Source of the DNA: Anaerolineae bacterium
Lineage (GTDB): Bacteria; Chloroflexota; Anaerolineae; B4-G1
Length of the DNA stretch: 64,000 nt
Assembly: GCA_016783285.1 (NCBI GenBank)
Contig: JADHWW010000001.1
Location: 1-64,000 of the forward strand
Reading direction: 5' to 3'
Positions 48,176 through 55,141 of the stretch are shown here, in pieces. The notes under the pieces are model-generated. The model did no database searches. It was given only the letters and a program-made list of their open reading frames with translations, and had not been told where the DNA came from. How positions within the stretch are numbered: the stretch's first letter is position 1; every line of letters begins with the position of its first letter. Both the position numbers and the translations under genes were made by a program.

Positions 48176-51150
48176 CCGATCCTTCGACAGGCTCAGGACA
48201 TAACCGCCGTTTCATCGAGGAATCCTTCCCCGTCAAAGAAGTGAGCGCCATCTCGGCCAAGGAGAAGAGCATCCGCCACGGCCACATCTGCACGCTGCAC
48301 ATCTGGTGGGCGCGGCGGCCCCTGGCCTCCTCTCGCGCTACGGCTTACGCCGCCCTGACCCCCGCGACCGACGACATCACCGAGTGGCAAAAGCAGCGAG
48401 ATTTCATCGTCGAACTGAGCAAGTGGGAGAACTCCCTCGACCCCCATCTGCTGGAGAAGGCCCGCCGTGACATCCTGGAGGCCCACGCCCAACGGTTGAG
48501 CGCCGAGCGGGGCGAAACCGTAACTGTGGAGGACATCGAGGCCGGCCGCGCGCCCCTGCCGCGCGTGCTGGACCCCTTTGCCGGCGGCGGGGCGATCCCC
48601 CTGGAAGCCCTGCGGCTGGGCTGCGAGACCTATGCCAGCGACTACAACCCGGTGGCCGTCCTGATCCTCAAGGCCACGCTGGAATACCCCCAGAAGTTTG
48701 GGAATAGAACACGGATGGACACGGATAGGACGGATGAACACGGATTTTCTATAAGTACCCGTGAAGATCCGTCTAATCCGTCCCAATCCGTGTTCTATTC
48801 CCCTGGCCTGGAAGACACCTCCGTCACCAACCCGTTGCTGGAGGCGGTGAAGAAGTGGGGGGACTGGGTGCTGGAGAAGGCGCGGAAGGAACTGGCCGGT
48901 TTCTACCCACCCGATCCCGATGGCTCTATCCCGGTGGGCTATATCTGGGCGCGGACGATTCCCTGCCAGAATCCCGCCTGCGGCGCAGAGATCCCCTTGA
49001 TGCGCCAGTTCTGGCTGGCGAAGAGGCCTAAGAAGAAGGTGGCGCTCTATCCGGCGGGGGAATGGAACACGGGGAAATGGAACACGGATGACACGGATAT
49101 GACGGATCAGCACGGATCATCTAAAAAAATCCGTGAAAATCCGTCTAATCCGTCCGAATCCGTGTTCTATTTCCGCATCGTGGGCGATGGCTATGCCCCC
49201 TGGCCGGAGGGCTTCGACCCTGAAGCGGGCACCGTCCGCCGCGCCGTGGCCACCTGTCCGGTCTGCGGCGGGGTGGTAGAGGCCAAGATCACTCGCCGTC
49301 TTTTCCAGGAGGGGAAGGCCGGGCAGCGGATGGTGGCGGTGGTGCTGAAGCATCCCCAGCGGCGGGGCAAGACCTATCGCCTGGCGACGGCGGAAGATGT
49401 ACGGATTTTCCGCGAGGCTGAGGCGGCGCTGCAGGAAAAGAGGGAGCGGCTGATGCTGGAATGGGGAATGGATCCGGTGCCGGATGAAGATGCTCCGGGC
49501 ACTCTTGGGAGCAATGCCTTGGGCTTTAGGTATTCATTCTATCGTTTTGGCGACTACTTCAACACCCGCCAGCAACTGGCCCTCATCACCTTCGCGGAGA
49601 GGGTGCGCCAGACCCACGCGCGGATGGTGGCGGAGGGGTATGAGCCGGAATTCGCCAAGGCGGTGGCGACGTACCTGGCGCTACAGGTGGATATGGTTGC
49701 AGCTTTTACTAACACGCTGGCAAGATGGGAAAATACATCCGAAGCAATTAAGCAGCTCTACTCAAGACAAGCTTTGCCAATGCTTTGGGATTATGCGGAA
49801 GTTAATCCCTTCAGCGGTTCCTCAGGTAGTTTTGAGACGGGTCGAGAATACTACTTCAAGGTGATGGAACATTGTTCTCAAACCTGCAACACCCCTGCCA
49901 CTGTCACCCAATCCTCTGTCACCCAACTCCTTTATCCCGACGGCTACTTTGACGCCGTCTTCACAGACCCGCCCTACTACGACAACGTGAACTACTCTGT
50001 CCTATCGGATTTCTTCTACGTCTGGCTCAAACGCACCGTGGGCCACCTGTACCCGGACCTCTTCTCCACCCCCCTGACACCCAAGTCTAACGAAATCGTC
50101 TCTGATCGTTATCGTCAGGGGGGAAAGGAAGCAGCAAAGGAGTTCTTTGAAGAGAATATCAAGCGGGCCTTCCAGGAGATCCACCGCGTTCTCAAACCCG
50201 GCGGGGTGACCGTCATCGTCTATGCCCACAAGTCCACCGCTGGCTGGGAGACGGTGATCAACGCCCTGCTGGACTCCGGGCTGGTGGTGAGCGGCTCCTG
50301 GCCGCTCCGTACCGAGATGAAAGGCCGGCTTACTGCCCAGGAAACGGCATCGTTGGCTTCCTCCATCTACATCGTCGCCTGTAAAATGGCCCGCCAGCCC
50401 ACCGGTTTCTACAACGAAGTCCGAGAGGAACTGCACCAGCACTTGGATCACAAACTGCACCGCCTCTGGGAGGAGGGCATCGGCGGGGCCGATTTTTTCA
50501 TCGCCGCCATCGGCTCGGCTATCGAGGTCTTCGGCAAGTACGAGCAGGTGATGGACTATGAGGGCCACACCGTCCGCGCCGACCGGTTGCTGCAGGACGT
50601 GCGCACCATCGCCACCGACTACGCCGTGCGCCAAATCCTGCATGGTAGGGGCGGGTCTAAGACCCGCCCCTACGGTGGCGAGGTCAGCGACCTGACCCGG
50701 TTCTACGTCCTCTGGCGCTGGAACTACGGCGAGGCGCGCGTGCCCTTCGACGAGGCCCGCAAACTGGCCCAATCCTGCGGCGTGGACCTGGCGCGGGAGT
50801 GGGGGCGGCGCGGCTTTGTCCACAAGGAGCGGGAGTTCGTCCGCCTCCTGGGGCCGCAGCGGCGCAAACTGGATGATTTGGAAAAAGACGACACCCGCGA
50901 ACTGATTGACGTCCTGCACCGCGTCTTGCTCCTGTGGGAGAAGGGGCGGCGGGAGGAACTGGTGCAGGCGTTGGCGGCCAGCGGTTATGGTCGCAGCGAA
51001 GCCTTCTACCGCGTCGCCCAGGCCGTCTCCGAGACGCTGCCCAACGAGAGCAAGGAGAAGAAACTGCTGGATGGGTTTCTGGTCGGGCGTGAGAGGGTGC
51101 GGGAAGAGGTGGGCAAAGCGACGCAGCAGGGCAGATTGTGGGAGGAATAG
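48172..51150 (+). CDS. DUF1156 DNA methyltransferase
   Basis: The 992-residue protein starts with a DUF1156 domain (FIEESFPVKEVSAISAKEKS, HICTLHIWWARRPL). The SAM-binding motif LDPFAGGGAIPLEA lies near residue 130 and the catalytic DPPYYDNVNY near 600, pointing to amino-methylation of adenine or cytosine. A zinc-ribbon insert (CQNPACG...CPVCGG) is visible. Three palindromic repeats interrupt it in frame (48703-48799, 49076-49171, 50645-50673). The stop codon lies in another repeat end. The first codons (DPSTGSGHN) derive from a short dispersed repeat. Probably the modification arm of the defence operon. Confidence 0.9.
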   Translation: MTDPSTGSGHNRRFIEESFPVKEVSAISAKEKSIRHGHICTLHIWWARRPLASSRATAYAALTPATDDITEWQKQRDFIVELSKWENSLDPHLLEKARRDILEAHAQRLSAERGETVTVEDIEAGRAPLPRVLDPFAGGGAIPLEALRLGCETYASDYNPVAVLILKATLEYPQKFGNRTRMDTDRTDEHGFSISTREDPSNPSQSVFYSPGLEDTSVTNPLLEAVKKWGDWVLEKARKELAGFYPPDPDGSIPVGYIWARTIPCQNPACGAEIPLMRQFWLAKRPKKKVALYPAGEWNTGKWNTDDTDMTDQHGSSKKIRENPSNPSESVFYFRIVGDGYAPWPEGFDPEAGTVRRAVATCPVCGGVVEAKITRRLFQEGKAGQRMVAVVLKHPQRRGKTYRLATAEDVRIFREAEAALQEKRERLMLEWGMDPVPDEDAPGTLGSNALGFRYSFYRFGDYFNTRQQLALITFAERVRQTHARMVAEGYEPEFAKAVATYLALQVDMVAAFTNTLARWENTSEAIKQLYSRQALPMLWDYAEVNPFSGSSGSFETGREYYFKVMEHCSQTCNTPATVTQSSVTQLLYPDGYFDAVFTDPPYYDNVNYSVLSDFFYVWLKRTVGHLYPDLFSTPLTPKSNEIVSDRYRQGGKEAAKEFFEENIKRAFQEIHRVLKPGGVTVIVYAHKSTAGWETVINALLDSGLVVSGSWPLRTEMKGRLTAQETASLASSIYIVACKMARQPTGFYNEVREELHQHLDHKLHRLWEEGIGGADFFIAAIGSAIEVFGKYEQVMDYEGHTVRADRLLQDVRTIATDYAVRQILHGRGGSKTRPYGGEVSDLTRFYVLWRWNYGEARVPFDEARKLAQSCGVDLAREWGRRGFVHKEREFVRLLGPQRRKLDDLEKDDTRELIDVLHRVLLLWEKGRREELVQALAASGYGRSEAFYRVAQAVSETLPNESKEKKLLDGFLVGRERVREEVGKATQQGRLWEE
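48205..48241 (+). repeat. 37-bp direct repeat, copy B (DUF1156 5' end)
   Basis: Downstream member of the duplication; reading continues from here into the intact methyltransferase. Confidence 0.95.
48703..48799 (+). repeat. Family A palindromic element inside the DUF1156 gene, copy 2
   Basis: Begins AATAGAACACGGATG and ends CCGTGTTCTATT. It is translated in frame as about 33 extra residues (DTDRTDEHGF, DPSNPSQSVFY) after the first SAM-binding segment. Confidence 0.92.
49076..49171 (+). repeat. Family A palindromic element inside the DUF1156 gene, copy 3
   Basis: 96 bases, in frame. It encodes DDTDMTDQHGS and NPSNPSESVFY, clearly homologous to the residues encoded by copy 2. A partial left end precedes it at 49061-49074. 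Confidence 0.92.
50645..50673 (+). repeat. Perfect 13-bp-stem palindrome inside the DUF1156 gene (family C)
   Basis: GTAGGGGCGGGTC and its inverse are separated by three bases. They are translated as RGGSKTRPY without breaking the frame. A related G-rich palindrome lies in cobO at 54822-54868. Confidence 0.9.
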
Positions 51151-51160
51151 AACACGGAGG

Positions 51161-51370
51161 AATAGAACACGGATGACACGGATTGGACGGATTCGCACGG
51201 ATTGAAAAGAAAGGTTAAGAGATCTGTGTAAATCCGTAGCATCCGTTGAATCCGTGTGCTATTACTAAATAGAACACGGATAACACAGATGAGACGGATT
51301 CTCGCGGATTGAAAAGAAAGGTTAAGAAATCTGTGTAAATCCGTAGCATCCGTTGAATCCGTGTGCTATT
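51161..51370. repeat. Two tandem 103-bp family A elements
   Basis: 51161-51263 and 51268-51370 are near-identical and share AATAGAACACGGAT and ATCCGTGTGCTATT ends. A partial end at 51146 supplies the methyltransferase stop codon. They fill the 234-base gap before the GxxExxY gene, and I see nothing else there. Confidence 0.92.
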
Positions 51371-51384
51371 GTCAGGAGGCAAAG

Positions 51385-51768
51385 ATGTTGCGCGAGGAAA
51401 TCACAGGGGCGATTATCAAGGCTTTCTACACGGTGTACAATGCCCTGGGCTATGGCTTTCTGGAGAAAGTGTACGAGAATGCCCTGGTCCACGAGTTAGC
51501 CGAGCAGGGTCTCCGAGTTCGTCAGCAAATGCCCATTCAGGTTTACTACGATGGCATTTCTGTCGGTGAGTACTTCGCTGATCTGGCGGTGGAGGATTGC
51601 GTCATTGTGGAACTGAAGGCCGCCGAGAGTCTGCGGCCGGAGCACACTGCTCAACTGATCAACTATCTCAAGGCCACCGATGTAGAAGTCGGGCTCTTGC
51701 TCAACTTCGGCCCCAAGCCAGCGTTCGCCCGCAAGATCTTCACTAATGACAGGAAGAAACGAGATTAG
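51385..51768 (+). CDS. GxxExxY protein (PD-(D/E)XK-like fold)
   Basis: The 127-residue protein has the signature GYGFLEKVYENAL, then FADLAVEDCVIVELKAAESL, whose D...ExK residues match a PD-(D/E)XK nuclease-like core. AGGAGG precedes ATG 51385. Members are widespread and uncharacterised as far as I know. The gene is flanked on both sides by the family A palindromic element, and its stop codon lies in the right-hand copy. It sits inside the defence operon between methyltransferase and DUF499. Confidence 0.9.
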   Translation: MLREEITGAIIKAFYTVYNALGYGFLEKVYENALVHELAEQGLRVRQQMPIQVYYDGISVGEYFADLAVEDCVIVELKAAESLRPEHTAQLINYLKATDVEVGLLLNFGPKPAFARKIFTNDRKKRD

Positions 51769-51858
51769 AACACGGATGAGACAGATTCTCACTGATCAGA
51801 AGAAAAAATAAAAAAATCTGTGTTCATCCGTCGCATCCGCGTTCATCCGTGTTCTATT
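51764..51858. repeat. Family A palindromic element, copy 6
   Basis: About 95 bases from ATTAGAACACGGATG to CCGTGTTCTATT, diverged in the centre. It lies between the GxxExxY and DUF499 genes. Confidence 0.9.
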
Positions 51859-51878
51859 CTGTATCGGGAGGTGAAACG

Positions 51879-54455
51879 ATGACTGCATTTCACACCATCG
51901 CCGTACCACACGAGGATATCCTGGCCGGCCGGCTGACACTAGACGTCTTCGCCGCCGACCTGTGGGAGGTCCACAAGGGCCGCGCCCCCGACGAGTACCG
52001 CGACCCTACCCGCTTTTTCCAACAGACCTACCAGACCGAGGGGCTGCGCAACCTGCTGGCCGTGGTCGAGAAGCGGCTGCGCGGCGAGGGCGGCGATCCC
52101 GTCATCCAGATCCAGACCCCCTTCGGCGGCGGCAAGACTCACGCCCTCATCGCCATGTACCACAAGGCGGCCGAGTGGGAAACCAACCGGGTGGTCATCG
52201 TGGGCACGCCGATGGCTCCCACCGACACCTTATGGGGCCAGATAGCGGAGCAACTCACCGGCAGCGTAGGGCAAATTGGCAATTTGCCCCACACGGCCCC
52301 CGGTCGTGAATCCCTGCGGGCACTCCTGGAGGCCCACCAGCCGCTGCTCATCCTGATGGACGAGGTGTTAGAGTACGCCACCAAGGCCGCTGGTGTGCCG
52401 GTCGGTTCCAGCACCCTCTCGGCCCAGACGCTCGCCTTCCTGCAGGAACTGACCGAGGCCGCCAGCACCCTGGAGCGGGTCTGCCTGGCGGTCACCCTGC
52501 CCTCCAGCGTGTTGGAGCACTACGACGAGGGCGCGGAGAGACTGTTCCGCCAACTCCAGAAGGTGGCCGGGCGGGTGGAGAAGATCTATACCCCGGTGCA
52601 GGAGCACGAGATCACCCAGGTCATCCGCCGCCGCCTCTTTTCCTCGGTGGACGATAAGCGGATGCAGGAGGTCGTAGACCAATTCATCAACTACGCCGGC
52701 GGCGAGTCGCTGCTGCCAGCAGGAGTAGAGCCTTCCGAGTACCGCCAGCGCTTCGAGACGTCCTATCCCTTCCTGCCGGAGGTGGTGGACATCCTCTATC
52801 AGCGCTGGGGCAGTTTCACCAGTTTCCAGCGCACACGAGGCGTGCTGCGCCTTCTTTCATTGGTCGTCCACGCCCTCAAGGAGCGAGAACTCCCTTACAT
52901 CACGCTGGCCGACTTTGACCTGGCCAACCAGGAGGTGCGCCGCGAACTGCTCAAGCACATCGGCCCCGAGTACGACAGCGTCATCGCCGCCGACATCACC
53001 GGACAGGAGGCCGGAGCCCGCAAGGTGGACGGGGAACTGGGCCCGGCCTACCAGGGATTGCGGTTGGGGACGCGGGTGGCCACCACCATCTTCCTGTACT
53101 CCTTCTCCGGCGGCGTCGAGCGGGGGGCCACGCTGGGCGAGGTCAAGCGGAGCGCGACCACTACCGGCAACCCGGCCAGTGTGATCGCCGAAGCGGTCGA
53201 ATTGTTAAAGAGCCGCCATCTCTTCTACGTGCAACAACAGAGCGGCAAGTACTTCTTCACCAACCAGCCTAACCTCAACCGTATCCTGCTCACCCGGATG
53301 GAGAACATCGAGCCGACTGAGATCGCGGTTGAGGAAGAGGCTCTGCTGAAGACTCGCGTGGGCGGGCGGCGGCTCAAGGTTTTCCTATGGCCCACCTCCG
53401 ACGCCGATATCCCCGACACGCCTGATCTGAAGCTGATCCTCCTGCAGGAACGGGATGACGTCCTGATGGAGGCCATATTGAAGCAGAAAGGGACCATTCC
53501 CCGTGTCCATTGCAACACCCCCTTCTTCCTGGTGGCGCTGGAGAACGAACGGCCCGCCCTGGAGATGCTGATGCGCAAGAGTCTGGCGTACGAGACGTTG
53601 GCAGAAGACGCGACACTCAGCCTGACCGCAGATCAGCAGAAAGAGATCAAAGCGGAACTGAAGAAAACCCGTGGCGACCTGGCCGAAGCGGTGCGCCGCA
53701 CCTACCGGCAACTGTTCATCCCTGCCCGCGACGGTCTGAAGGAACTCGATCTGGGCATCCCGACGTATGGAGAGGACAAACCGCTGGACGAGGAAGTGTA
53801 CGACAAACTGCGCCTGGACGGGGAGATATCGGAGCGCATCGTGCCCCTGGTCATCAAGAAACGCTACCTGCCGGAGCAGGAGTACGTGCTGACCGAGCAA
53901 TTGGCCCAGGCTGGGCTGCGGACGCCGGGGGAGATGCGGGTCGTCAGCCGAGAGGCGTGGGAGGAGGGAATCGCCGCAGGGGTGCGCCAGGGGTTGTTTG
54001 GGCTGGGGGAGTTGGAGGACGACCGGCCCGTATGCCGCTACTTCAAGGAAGAGCCGTATGTTGGGCTGGCGGGCAGCGAGGTCATCATCCAGGCCGAAAT
54101 CTGCCAGGCCCAGCGGGCGGCAGAAGCGGAACAGCCGGCCTACCGCTCTCCGGAAGAGGTGGGGGCGGCGGTACAGGAACCTGGTCTTACAACCGTTGGC
54201 GAGACACCCGATGTTACCGGCATAGAGAGCCGCAAGCGCGTGCCTCTGCACCTCCGGCGGCGGGTCCGGCTTCAGTTCACTGTGCCGAAGGGCAAAGTCG
54301 CCGGCCTGATGGGAGTGATGAACCTGCTCCAGTACAAATTCGACCGGCTGGAGGTCGTGCTCTCGGCTGAGCATGGGGAGATCTCCGAGCAGGAGTACGA
54401 GGACAAGATCCAGGAAACGTTCCGGCAATTGGGGATCGAGGTCGCGGAGGAGTGA
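51879..54455 (+). CDS. DUF499-domain ATPase
   Basis: The 858-residue protein has a P-loop (QTPFGGGKTHAL, about residues 85-96) and a Walker B-like LLILMDEVLEYA, as in DUF499 AAA+-type proteins. A winged-helix region (LYSFSGGVERGATLGEVKRS) and a long C-terminal part follow. GGGAGGTG precedes ATG 51879. DUF499 and DUF1156 genes are known to me as neighbours in putative anti-phage loci. An energy-coupled role in DNA sensing or translocation is inference. A GGGCAAATT palindrome at 52269-52289 is translated as GQIGNLP within the protein. Confidence 0.9.
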   Translation: MTAFHTIAVPHEDILAGRLTLDVFAADLWEVHKGRAPDEYRDPTRFFQQTYQTEGLRNLLAVVEKRLRGEGGDPVIQIQTPFGGGKTHALIAMYHKAAEWETNRVVIVGTPMAPTDTLWGQIAEQLTGSVGQIGNLPHTAPGRESLRALLEAHQPLLILMDEVLEYATKAAGVPVGSSTLSAQTLAFLQELTEAASTLERVCLAVTLPSSVLEHYDEGAERLFRQLQKVAGRVEKIYTPVQEHEITQVIRRRLFSSVDDKRMQEVVDQFINYAGGESLLPAGVEPSEYRQRFETSYPFLPEVVDILYQRWGSFTSFQRTRGVLRLLSLVVHALKERELPYITLADFDLANQEVRRELLKHIGPEYDSVIAADITGQEAGARKVDGELGPAYQGLRLGTRVATTIFLYSFSGGVERGATLGEVKRSATTTGNPASVIAEAVELLKSRHLFYVQQQSGKYFFTNQPNLNRILLTRMENIEPTEIAVEEEALLKTRVGGRRLKVFLWPTSDADIPDTPDLKLILLQERDDVLMEAILKQKGTIPRVHCNTPFFLVALENERPALEMLMRKSLAYETLAEDATLSLTADQQKEIKAELKKTRGDLAEAVRRTYRQLFIPARDGLKELDLGIPTYGEDKPLDEEVYDKLRLDGEISERIVPLVIKKRYLPEQEYVLTEQLAQAGLRTPGEMRVVSREAWEEGIAAGVRQGLFGLGELEDDRPVCRYFKEEPYVGLAGSEVIIQAEICQAQRAAEAEQPAYRSPEEVGAAVQEPGLTTVGETPDVTGIESRKRVPLHLRRRVRLQFTVPKGKVAGLMGVMNLLQYKFDRLEVVLSAEHGEISEQEYEDKIQETFRQLGIEVAEE

Positions 54456-54470
54456 GATTACGGGAGTCTG

Positions 54471-55064
54471 TTATCGCTCAATCCCCTTCCGCGCCATCAC
54501 CCCCTGCTGGTAATAGTGCTTCACCTCCCGCATCTCCGTCACCAGATCGGCCCGCTCGATCAGTTCCTGCGGGGCACGGCGGCCGGTGAGGATCACCTCC
54601 ACATGTTCTGGCCGCTGATCCAGAAACGCCAGCGCCTCCTCGACGGTGAGCAGCCCGAACCAGATCGTCACGTTGACCTCGTCCAGCACCACGATGTCGT
54701 ACTGGCCCGAGAGCATCGCCTCCCGCGCCCGCTCCAGCCCCCGGCGGGCCTGGGCCACGTGCTCGGAGGTGACCTCCTCCCGGTGGATGCAGCGCACGTC
54801 CCCATACTGCTCAATCGTAATGGTAGGGGCAGGGCTTGTCCCTGCCCCGCTTGTCCCCGCCCCGTAGTCGCGCAGCGCCTCCAGTTCCCCGTAGTGCTGG
54901 CCCTTCATAAACTGGCCGATGTAAGTGTGCATTCCATGGCCGGAAGCCCGCAGCGCCAGGCCCAGGGCGGCGGTGGTTTTTCCCTTGCCGTCTCCTGTAT
55001 AGACCTGCACGTAACCTCTCGAGAGCCGCCCGTCGTTCATTTGCTCAGAGTCATCGGTTTGCAT
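54471..55064 (-). CDS. cobO: Cob(I)alamin adenosyltransferase (CobO/BtuR type)
   Basis: The P-loop protein has GYVQVYTGDGKGKTTAALGL at its N terminus, then DIVVLDEVNVT and VEVILTGRRAPQELIERADL. It is the CobO/BtuR family that adds the adenosyl group to cob(I)alamin. ATG 55064 follows GGAGGT. A G-rich palindromic repeat (54822-54868) inserts GAGTSGAGTSPAPT in frame; most family members lack such a segment. It lies last in the cobalamin-riboswitch-linked cluster, so it would convert imported B12 to coenzyme. Confidence 0.95.
   Translation of the reverse strand: MQTDDSEQMNDGRLSRGYVQVYTGDGKGKTTAALGLALRASGHGMHTYIGQFMKGQHYGELEALRDYGAGTSGAGTSPAPTITIEQYGDVRCIHREEVTSEHVAQARRGLERAREAMLSGQYDIVVLDEVNVTIWFGLLTVEEALAFLDQRPEHVEVILTGRRAPQELIERADLVTEMREVKHYYQQGVMARKGIER
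54822..54868 (-). repeat. G-rich palindrome inside cobO
   Basis: GGGGCAGGG...CCCTGCCCC with a second partial arm; translated in frame. Related in style to the element at 50645-50673. Confidence 0.8.
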
Positions 55065-55107
55065 CTTCGACCTCCGCAGTCTACTCCGATGTCATCAAAT
55101 GGCTGTG

Positions 55108-55128
55108 GGACAAGATGCCATCTTGTCC
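55108..55128. repeat. 21-bp palindrome upstream of cobO
   Basis: GGACAAGATG-C-CATCTTGTCC lies between the EcfA stop and the cobO start. It could be a weak hairpin that tunes cobO expression within the operon. Confidence 0.8.
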
Positions 55129-55141
55129 TACCTGCCTGTTT

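Noticed and set aside
51161..51370. CRISPR-like direct repeats
   Set aside because: Two 103-bp near-identical units without unique spacers and with palindromic ends; they belong to the dispersed element family A, and no cas gene is present.
42508..54455. Complete DISARM or BREX system
   Set aside because: No DrmA, DrmB, DrmC, PglZ or BrxC-type genes are present; only helicase and methyltransferase classes overlap with those systems.
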